NCBI GenBank assembly: GCA_965371855.1
Contig: CBDUZZ010000026.1
Span: 1-59,848, forward strand
Source: JAADEM01 sp965371855
GTDB lineage: Bacteria; Bacteroidota; Bacteroidia; Bacteroidales; Marinilabiliaceae
DNA length: 59,848 nt
Reading direction: 5' to 3'
This document shows, one piece after another, positions 7,898-14,631 of this stretch (position 1 is the first letter of the stretch; every line of letters begins with the position of its first letter). Under the pieces are notes generated by a model, which saw only the letters and a program-made list of their open reading frames with translations, was not told the origin of the DNA and made no database searches. Position numbers and translations under genes: made by a program.

Positions 7898-8686
7898 TTA
7901 CTCTTTATCCGGATAGTACCCTCTAATAATTCCTCTATGTGAGTTTCTGACAAAAAGAATAATTTCATCTCTCTCTTTTGATGCGGGTAGTTCAGCCTCA
8001 ATTCTTTCTATTCCATCACTGTTATTCAATCCCTTCTGGAATAAAATACGGTAGATATTCTGGATGTCACGTATCTGTTCATTAGTGTAACCTCTTCTAC
8101 GTATACCTATCGAATTTACACCAATATACGACATGGGTTCACGGCCTGCTTTAATAAAAGGAGGTACATCTTTTCTTACAAGCGATCCTCCACTTATCAT
8201 CACATGTGCACCAATATGCACAAATTGATGAATAGCAGATATTCCACCAATTATAGCAAAATCACCTATTTTAACTTCACCGGCAACCTGAACACTATTT
8301 ACAAGGATCACATTGTCACCCACTACAACATCGTGAGCAATATGCACATAGGCCATAAGCAGACAATTTTTGCCAATGATAGTTTTTCCTTTCGAATTAG
8401 TACCTCTGTTTATTGTAACGTACTCTCTGATGGTAGTATTATTACCTATTTCAACAGTAGTCTCTTCTCCGGCAAATTTCAAATCCTGTGGAATAGCACC
8501 AATAACAGCACCGGGAAATATTTTGCAATTTTTACCTATTCTTGTGCCTTCAAGAATAGTTGCATTAGAACCAATTGTTGTTCCCTCTTCGATTACGACA
8601 TTCTTATCAATAGTAACAAAAGGTTCAATAACAACATTGGGAGCAATCTTTGCTTCAGGATGTATATAAGCTAATGGTTGTTTCAT
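7898..8686 (-). CDS. lpxA: acyl-[ACP]--UDP-N-acetylglucosamine O-acyltransferase
   Basis: A 262-residue left-handed beta-helix acyltransferase that performs the first committed acylation of lipid A. Hexapeptide repeats (for example I-A-P-N-V-V, I-G-S-N-A-T, I-G-N-N-T-T) run through residues 1-190. The catalytic histidine lies in Y-V-H-I-A-H-D near residue 121, and the LpxA-type sequence G-A-V-I-G-A-I-P-Q-D-L-K-F is near residue 65. The C-terminal helical domain is complete. It is the last gene of the lpxD - lpxC/fabZ - lpxA set, 21 bases after lpxC-fabZ. Confidence 0.95.
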   Translation of the reverse strand: MKQPLAYIHPEAKIAPNVVIEPFVTIDKNVVIEEGTTIGSNATILEGTRIGKNCKIFPGAVIGAIPQDLKFAGEETTVEIGNNTTIREYVTINRGTNSKGKTIIGKNCLLMAYVHIAHDVVVGDNVILVNSVQVAGEVKIGDFAIIGGISAIHQFVHIGAHVMISGGSLVRKDVPPFIKAGREPMSYIGVNSIGIRRRGYTNEQIRDIQNIYRILFQKGLNNSDGIERIEAELPASKERDEIILFVRNSHRGIIRGYYPDKE

Positions 8687-8707
8687 CTTTGTGTTTTTCC
8701 TTACAAT

Positions 8708-10108
8708 TTATTCTTTATTTTTTATCACTTGTGCCATAAATTCACCTTCTGATACAATTGTATCACCCACAAAAGCCACACCTTTCATGTTTGCAACACC
8801 TCTACGTAAATCAGACATAAACTCAAGTTTGAATATCAATGTGTCGCCGGGAACAACTTTTTTCCTCATTCTCACATTATCAATCTTCAGAAAGTATGTG
8901 CTGTATTTCTCAGGTTCATCAAGCTTATTAAGAACTAAAAGACCGCCTACCTGTGCCATGGCCTCTATCTGTAATACGGCAGGCATAACAGGTTCATCGG
9001 GGAAATGGCCTACAAAAAAGGGCTCATTCATAGTGATGTTTTTAATCCCTATTATATACTTTTCGCTAATTTCAATAATCTTATCTACTAACAAGAATGG
9101 AGGTCTGTGAGGTAGTAACTTTTTAATGCCATTAATATCTAATACCGGCTCTTTATTGGGATCGTACTCAGGGGCTTCAACCCTTAAGTTGCTTTTTTTT
9201 ATCTCCTTATACAAAATATTGGCAAATTCAATATTAGCTTTATGTCCAGGTCTGGTTGCAATGATTTTGCCTTTGATAGGAAGTCCTGCCAAAGAGAGAT
9301 CCCCAATAAGATCAAGTAACTTATGACGAGCCATCTCATTGGGAAAATTCAACTCAACATTATTCAAAATACCAATAGATTGTACTTTAATATGAGGTTT
9401 GTCAAACAGATCTGCCAGGCGGTTTATCTCATCCTGAGGCATCTCCCGGTCAACAATAATAATAGCATTATCAAGGTCACCTCCTTTTATTAAATTATTT
9501 TTTAGCAGAGGTTCAATTTCATGCAGAAACACAAAAGTCCGACACCCACTAATTTCATTTTCATATTCATCGAGTGACTCAATAGAGGCATACTGGTTGG
9601 CTAAAATAATAGAAGAATTAAAAGATATATGAGTGTCAACACTAAACTGGTCATAAGGAAGAGCTATGATTGTTATGCCATTCTCTTTGTCCTCATAAAC
9701 CATCTTTTTCTTTATCACAAAATATTTGCGATCTGCATCCTGCTCTACAATGCCGGTATTATTTATGGCCTGAGTAAAATGCTTAGCACTACCATCCAAA
9801 ATTGGGATCTCCGGGCCGTCAACTTCAATAAGGCAATTGTCAACACCCATTCCTCGCAATGCAGAAAGACAATGCTCAATAGTGCTGATTGATACACCAT
9901 CTTTTTCCAACACAGTACCTCTTACCGTATTTGTTACATTATCAGCTAAAGCAGCGATTACCGGTTGATTTTCAATATCAACACGCTTAAATTTATAACC
10001 ATGACCAGGTGTGGCAGGCTTAAATGTAAGTGTAACATTAGCTCCTGTATGCAAACCGGTTCCGGTTAACGAAACTTCTTTATTTAGAGTTGTTTGTTTT
10101 TCACTCAT
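8708..10108 (-). CDS. lpxC-fabZ: bifunctional UDP-3-O-acyl-GlcNAc deacetylase / 3-hydroxyacyl-ACP dehydratase
   Basis: A 466-residue fusion. Residues 1 to about 310 are the zinc deacetylase LpxC: start G-T-G-L-H-T-G, zinc-ligand helix T-I-E-H-C-L-S-A-L, second zinc motif H-K-L-L-D-L-I-G-D-L, and C-terminal H-K-A-N. Residues about 325-466 are FabZ: P-H-R-P-P-F-L-L-V-D, the catalytic His in V-G-H-F-P, and the catalytic Glu in Q-I-E-A-M-A-Q. The fusion is a known hallmark of Bacteroidota and puts the committed lipid A step and the fatty-acid elongation dehydratase, which compete for the same 3-hydroxyacyl-ACP pool, on one polypeptide. It lies between lpxD (18 bases upstream) and lpxA. Confidence 0.96.
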   Translation of the reverse strand: MSEKQTTLNKEVSLTGTGLHTGANVTLTFKPATPGHGYKFKRVDIENQPVIAALADNVTNTVRGTVLEKDGVSISTIEHCLSALRGMGVDNCLIEVDGPEIPILDGSAKHFTQAINNTGIVEQDADRKYFVIKKKMVYEDKENGITIIALPYDQFSVDTHISFNSSIILANQYASIESLDEYENEISGCRTFVFLHEIEPLLKNNLIKGGDLDNAIIIVDREMPQDEINRLADLFDKPHIKVQSIGILNNVELNFPNEMARHKLLDLIGDLSLAGLPIKGKIIATRPGHKANIEFANILYKEIKKSNLRVEAPEYDPNKEPVLDINGIKKLLPHRPPFLLVDKIIEISEKYIIGIKNITMNEPFFVGHFPDEPVMPAVLQIEAMAQVGGLLVLNKLDEPEKYSTYFLKIDNVRMRKKVVPGDTLIFKLEFMSDLRRGVANMKGVAFVGDTIVSEGEFMAQVIKNKE

Positions 10109-10126
10109 CTCTATATCGTTGTTCTT

Positions 10127-11164
10127 TTATTCTTCTTTTGTGATTTTCGCAACCATTTTTTCCAAATTGCTTAATTTAGTATAAATCTCCGGTAGTTTCT
10201 TAAATATCACAAATGACTTTGAATGCATCATTGCATCTATTGCTGGTGAGCCCATTAAAACCATTCCCTCTTTTGTAGCATGAGAAACACCTGATTGAGC
10301 AGCTACCTTAACTTTGTCAGCAATATTAATATGGCCTAAAATACCTACCTGTCCGCCAAACATGCACTCCTTGCCAATTTTTGCAGAACCGGCAACGCCT
10401 GTTTGCGCTGCCATCACTGTTTTTTTGCCAACATCAACATTGTGTGCAATCTGAATTAAATTATCCAGTTTAGCTCCTTTACGAATTATTGTAGATCCCA
10501 TTGTAGCTCTGTCAATACAAGTATTGGAGCCTATCTCCACCTCATCCTCAACTATAACATTTCCTACCTGGGCAATTTTCTTATATTCATTATTTTCATC
10601 AGGCACAAAACCAAAACCGTCGCTACCTATAATGGTGCCGGAATGGATAATGCAATCACTTCCAATCTTACACTCTCTATATATTTTTACTCCTGCATAT
10701 ATTTTCGTATTGTCCTTAATCTCTACATTATCACCAATATAAACCTGTGGGTAAATTTTCACATTATCACCCAGCTTAACATTCTGACCTACATAGGCAA
10801 AAGCACCAACATAAACGAATTCGCCTAATTGCGCACTCTTGTCAATGAAAGATGGTTGTTCAATACCTGATTTCTGAGGTAATGATTTTTCATACATGTC
10901 AAGCAGTGTAGCAAGAGCCTCGTAAGCATTTGCGACTCTGATTAAAGTGGCTTTAATTTTTCCTTCAGGAACAAAATTATTATTGACAATTACTACACTG
11001 GCATTTGTTGTGTAGATGTACTTTGTGTACTTAGGATTAGCCAAAAAAGTTATTGTATTATCTCTGTCTTCTTCTATTTTAGAAACATCATTAACAATAC
11101 TATCCGGATCTCCCTCTACAGTTCCCTGTACTAATTCTGCAATCTGACTTGCTTTAAAATTCAT
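10127..11164 (-). CDS. lpxD: UDP-3-O-(3-hydroxyacyl)glucosamine N-acyltransferase
   Basis: A 345-residue hexapeptide-repeat acyltransferase, third step of lipid A synthesis. The N-terminal uridine-binding domain (to about residue 100) is followed by a long beta-helix of I-G-x-x-x-x repeats. The catalytic histidine is expected in N-L-I-Q-I-A-H-N-V near residue 240, and G-G-Q-V-G-I-L-G-H follows. The C-terminal helix is complete. It is the first gene of the lpx set. Its leader holds a TAGCTTTG box on the minus strand (11275-11268) resembling a -7 element, and an 8-bp stem-loop at 11192-11213. Confidence 0.95.
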   Translation of the reverse strand: MNFKASQIAELVQGTVEGDPDSIVNDVSKIEEDRDNTITFLANPKYTKYIYTTNASVVIVNNNFVPEGKIKATLIRVANAYEALATLLDMYEKSLPQKSGIEQPSFIDKSAQLGEFVYVGAFAYVGQNVKLGDNVKIYPQVYIGDNVEIKDNTKIYAGVKIYRECKIGSDCIIHSGTIIGSDGFGFVPDENNEYKKIAQVGNVIVEDEVEIGSNTCIDRATMGSTIIRKGAKLDNLIQIAHNVDVGKKTVMAAQTGVAGSAKIGKECMFGGQVGILGHINIADKVKVAAQSGVSHATKEGMVLMGSPAIDAMMHSKSFVIFKKLPEIYTKLSNLEKMVAKITKEE

Positions 11165-11191
11165 CCGTATTTTTACTTTACGTTAATAACT

Positions 11192-11213
11192 TACGGGATT
11201 AATACATCCCGTA
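11192..11213 (-). promoter_or_regulatory. stem-loop in the lpxD leader
   Basis: A perfect 8-bp inverted repeat (TACGGGAT / ATCCCGTA) with a 6-base loop sits about 28 bases before the lpxD start. Neither side has a U-tract, so it is not terminator-like. A probable -7 box (11275-11268) lies upstream, which would place the hairpin inside the transcript. It could be an mRNA structure or an operator. Confidence 0.5.
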
Positions 11214-11407
11214 TATGAAACTATCTAAAATGCCATTAAATGGTAATTTGATATAAGAAATTTGCTGCAAAGCTAAGAAATATATTTACTAAAAAAAAAA
11301 CTTTGACAACGGTCAAAATATCCGAAAATTCAAGATGCAAGTGCAACTTTAGGTTTTTTTTGTTTAAAAATACTTTATCTGGTATTTTAAATCTATCTTT
11401 TTTCATG

Positions 11408-12643
11408 CTATTGAATTAATGATTTGGGGTAACACAAAAAGTACTTGCGACTTCTTTTCCCAAGAACCGAGAGGTTAAGCATATCCGAAACTTCTGATAT
11501 ATCTTTTAATTCATTATCGTTGTATAGAATATTAATGCTCTCATCATTCGGGGTATACGTATTATTTGATATGCTTCCTGAATAAACCATAAAATCACAA
11601 TCCGTTTCATCTTTCAAATCGTATGCTTTTGTAATTGCCTCTTTTACAATAATAATTTCAGAATCATCGAAAGGAACATTCTGGATTTTTATCTGAAATA
11701 AATTCCGGTTAATAAAATCACCGGCAAGTTGCGATAATATATGATCTTTTGAGGTTGACCAAATTTTTAGTGCGCTCATTATATCATAATCATCCAGCAT
11801 CATAAAATTGGGCAGCACTTCGGGTTGATAAACAAAATCATCATAACAAATTTTGTTTTCCAGAAAGAAACTTAATTGTGGGGGCGCAAATAATTTTTCT
11901 CCATTAAGAGCCAATAACCTGGCACGGTTGAGAATGCTTATTAACATTTTTTCAGCAACAAGGGCTGTTTTGTGCAGATATACCTGCCAATACATAAACC
12001 GGCGAGCAACAAGAAATTTCTCTATTGAATATATCCCTTTAGCTTCAATAACCAATTTATCGTTGTATACATTCAGCATCTTTATGATGCGCTCAGAACC
12101 AATTATTCCTTCCGATACTCCTGAAAAAAAGCTGTCTCTTTTTAAATAATCTAGCCTATCCATGTCAAGCTGCCCTGAGACCAGCTGATGAAAAAATTCC
12201 ACAGGATAACTACCTTCAAATATCGATATGGCATCAGTTAATGCATTGTTTGCATAAATATTAAGTCTGCTCATAATAAGCCCTGACAACTCCTCATGCT
12301 TAACATCTTGAATTATTGTGTTTTCCAATACATGGGAAAATGGCCCGTGACCAATATCGTGTAACAATATTGCTATGTAAGCAGATTCTGCTTCCTTGTC
12401 AGATATATCTACACCTTTTTGTCGCAATACATTTATTGCAGATACCATTAAATGCATAGCACCTATTGCATGTTGAAACCGGGTATGTAATGCACCCGGA
12501 TAAACAAGATGAGTCAATCCCAACTGTTTTATCCTTCGAAGGCGCTGGAAATAGGGATGCTGAATTAGGTCAAAAACAAGATCGGAAGGTAAAGTAATAA
12601 ATCCATGAACAGGATCATTGATGATTTTACGTTTGTTAGACAT
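11408..12643 (-). CDS. HD-domain phosphohydrolase (dGTPase/SAMHD1-like)
   Basis: A 411-residue metal-dependent phosphohydrolase. The metal ligands are visible in order: His in H-T-R-F-Q-H near residue 53, the H-D pair in L-L-H-D-I-G-H-G-P-F-S-H near residues 95-105, and Asp in D-M-D-R-L-D-Y-L near residue 160. The N-terminal I-N-D-P-V-H-G-F-I and F-Q-R-L-R-R-I-K-Q-L-G motifs are those of the subfamily related to SAMHD1 and bacterial dNTPases. The substrate cannot be read from sequence; a nucleoside triphosphate is likely. It stands on the same strand as the lpx genes but 243 bases upstream of lpxD. Confidence 0.88.
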   Translation of the reverse strand: MSNKRKIINDPVHGFITLPSDLVFDLIQHPYFQRLRRIKQLGLTHLVYPGALHTRFQHAIGAMHLMVSAINVLRQKGVDISDKEAESAYIAILLHDIGHGPFSHVLENTIIQDVKHEELSGLIMSRLNIYANNALTDAISIFEGSYPVEFFHQLVSGQLDMDRLDYLKRDSFFSGVSEGIIGSERIIKMLNVYNDKLVIEAKGIYSIEKFLVARRFMYWQVYLHKTALVAEKMLISILNRARLLALNGEKLFAPPQLSFFLENKICYDDFVYQPEVLPNFMMLDDYDIMSALKIWSTSKDHILSQLAGDFINRNLFQIKIQNVPFDDSEIIIVKEAITKAYDLKDETDCDFMVYSGSISNNTYTPNDESINILYNDNELKDISEVSDMLNLSVLGKRSRKYFLCYPKSLIQ

Positions 12644-12754
12644 AGTGCTCTGTTATTTTTTAACAAAAGAGATAATATACTTTCTTTTATGCAAGATAAT
12701 CATTCCTTTTCTATCAAAATTTAGTGTTTTTATTCAAACTCACCAGATTACTTT

Positions 12755-12785
12755 TTGGATTATTACCATGTTATATTTATCTTTG
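12755..12785 (+). promoter_or_regulatory. Bacteroidota-type promoter of rimP-nusA-infB
   Basis: A TTG at 12755-12757 and a TATCTTTG at 12778-12785, separated by 20 bases, match the Bacteroidota -33/-7 consensus (TTG and TAnnTTTG). Transcription would start near 12791, giving a leader of about 60 bases that contains the hairpin at 12813-12833. Confidence 0.75.
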
Positions 12786-12812
12786 TGCCCGAAATATGTC
12801 GGTAGAGGGATG

Positions 12813-12839
12813 TAGGGGACAAAAAGTCCCCTATTTTAT
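12813..12839 (+). terminator. terminator-like hairpin in the leader of rimP-nusA-infB
   Basis: A perfect 8-bp stem TAGGGGAC / GTCCCCTA (12813-12820 and 12826-12833) with an A5 loop, followed directly by TTTTATT. This is the form of an intrinsic terminator, yet it lies between the promoter and the rimP start at 12853, so the operon must be read through it. An attenuator is the natural reading. NusA, the second gene of the operon, is a termination factor and autoregulates its operon in Escherichia coli. Confidence 0.65.
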
Positions 12840-12852
12840 TGGTTAAAAAAAC

Positions 12853-13320
12853 ATGATAACAATTCAACAGATAGAATCTTTAATACTGGATAAGCTGGAA
12901 TCTGACGGAGTATTCGTTGTTGACCTTTCGGTTAGCTCGTCAAATAGAATTTCAGTTACTTTAGACAGTGAAAAGGGGATACCTATTAGTTATTGTATTG
13001 ATATCAGTAGACTTATAGAACATAACTTAGACAGGGAGAAGGAAGATTTTGCACTGGAAGTGTCAACGGCCGGGCTTGATCAACCGTTAAAACTTCCCCG
13101 GCAATATAAAAAGAATATTGGTAGGGAGGTTGATGTTATAACAAAGGAAGAAAAAAATATAACAGGTAAGCTTACTGAAGTTATTGATACCGGCTTTACT
13201 GTAGAAACAGAAGAAAAAGTTAAAATAGAAGGAAAAAAGAAGAAAGAGTCGAGAGTTACGCCTCATATTTTTAATTTTGAGGATGTTAAATCTGTAAAAA
13301 TTGTTGTTTCTTTCAAATAA
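12853..13320 (+). CDS. rimP: ribosome maturation factor RimP
   Basis: A 155-residue protein needed for 30S subunit maturation. The first domain carries the family pattern D-L-S-V-S-x-x-x-x-I-S-V-T-L-D near residues 24-38, then C-I-D-I-S-R-x-I-E near 48-56, and the conserved L-E-V-S-T-A-G-L-D-Q-P-L motif near residues 68-79. The second domain is an SH3-like barrel with a Lys-rich insert. Position ahead of nusA and infB is the standard context. The ATG at 12853 is preceded by a leader with a terminator-like hairpin. Confidence 0.93.
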   Translation: MITIQQIESLILDKLESDGVFVVDLSVSSSNRISVTLDSEKGIPISYCIDISRLIEHNLDREKEDFALEVSTAGLDQPLKLPRQYKKNIGREVDVITKEEKNITGKLTEVIDTGFTVETEEKVKIEGKKKKESRVTPHIFNFEDVKSVKIVVSFK

Positions 13321-13328
13321 TACGAGAC

Positions 13329-14564
13329 ATGGATAATATAAGTTTGATAGACACATTTTCCGAATTTAAAGAGTTAAAAAATATTGATCGTGCTACGATG
13401 ATAAGAGTTCTTGAGGACTCTTTCAGAAGTGTGTTAGCAAAAAGATTCGGAACCGATGAGAACTTTGATGTTATAATAAATGATGATAAAGGTGATTTTG
13501 AAATTTGGAGAAATCGCGAAGTTGTTAATGATGGTGACGTTGAAGATGAAAATACTCAAATAGCCTTATCAGAAGCAAAAAAGATTGACTCCGATTATGA
13601 AGTAGGAGAAGAGGTTACTGATGAAGTTAAGTTCCATGAGTTTGGAAGAAGGGCTGTATTGAGTTTGCGTCAAAACCTTTCTGCACGTATCCTTGAACTT
13701 GAAAAGGACAATATATACCATAAATACAAGGAGCGTATTGGAGATATCATAACCGGTGAGGTTTACCAGATATGGAAAAAAGAGATTCTTATTCTGGATG
13801 ATGATGGTAATGAATTGATACTTCCAAAACTAGAACAGATACCATCTGACTTTTTCCGTAAAGGAGATACAGTGAGGGCGGTTGTTGTTAAGGTAGAGAT
13901 AAGGAACAATAATCCCTTAATAATCCTTTCTCGTACATCATCGGTATTTCTTGAGCGCTTGTTCGAATTGGAGGTTCCTGAAATATTTGATGGTTTGATA
14001 ACCATAAAAAAGATTGTCAGGATACCGGGCGAACGTGCAAAGATTGCAGTTGAGTCATATGATGAACGTATAGATCCTGTTGGTGCATGTGTAGGCATGA
14101 AAGGTTCTCGTATTCATGGTATTGTGCGTGAATTAAGAAATGAAAATATTGACGTAATTAATTTTACTGCCAATATTCAATTGTTTATTCAGCGGGCATT
14201 GAACCCTGCAAAAATCTCAAATATCAAACTTCTTGAAAATGAGAATAGAGCAGAGGTGTATTTACGGCCCGAAGAGGTTTCACTTGCAATTGGCAAAGGG
14301 GGTTTAAATATTAAATTGGCCAGTCAGCTTACAGGTTATGAGATTGATGTATATCGTGAAATGGAAGCAGATGATGAAGATGTTAAATTGGATGAGTTCA
14401 GCGATGAAATTGAAGAGTGGGTTATTGAGGAGTTGAAGGCTGTTGGTTGTGATACTGCAAAATCAGTTATTGACCTTACTCTTGAAGATCTTGTGAAGCG
14501 TACTGACCTGGAAGAAGAGACAATAAAAGAGGTCATGAATGTTTTGAAGGCTGAATTTGAATAA
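13329..14564 (+). CDS. nusA: transcription termination/antitermination factor NusA
   Basis: A 411-residue factor that binds RNA polymerase and nascent RNA and tunes pausing, termination and antitermination. It has the N-terminal polymerase-binding domain, an S1 domain (about residues 135-200, beginning G-D-I-I-T-G-E-V), and KH1/KH2 with V-G-A-C-V-G-M-K-G-S-R-I near residue 250 and L-A-I-G-K-G-G-L-N-I-K-L-A near residues 318-330. The C-terminus is one short acidic helical repeat, not the two tandem acidic repeats of E. coli. It lies 8 bases after rimP and probably shares its promoter and leader. Confidence 0.95.
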   Translation: MDNISLIDTFSEFKELKNIDRATMIRVLEDSFRSVLAKRFGTDENFDVIINDDKGDFEIWRNREVVNDGDVEDENTQIALSEAKKIDSDYEVGEEVTDEVKFHEFGRRAVLSLRQNLSARILELEKDNIYHKYKERIGDIITGEVYQIWKKEILILDDDGNELILPKLEQIPSDFFRKGDTVRAVVVKVEIRNNNPLIILSRTSSVFLERLFELEVPEIFDGLITIKKIVRIPGERAKIAVESYDERIDPVGACVGMKGSRIHGIVRELRNENIDVINFTANIQLFIQRALNPAKISNIKLLENENRAEVYLRPEEVSLAIGKGGLNIKLASQLTGYEIDVYREMEADDEDVKLDEFSDEIEEWVIEELKAVGCDTAKSVIDLTLEDLVKRTDLEEETIKEVMNVLKAEFE

Positions 14565-14631
14565 TTACATTATATTTGCCCTCAATAAATATTAAGATAT
14601 TATATTTTAGTAATAGTAGAGTCCTAAGTAT

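Noticed and set aside
8708..10108. LpxC-FabZ fusion as a possible novelty
   Set aside because: The fusion is a long-known trait of Bacteroidota, so it is annotated but not counted as a finding.
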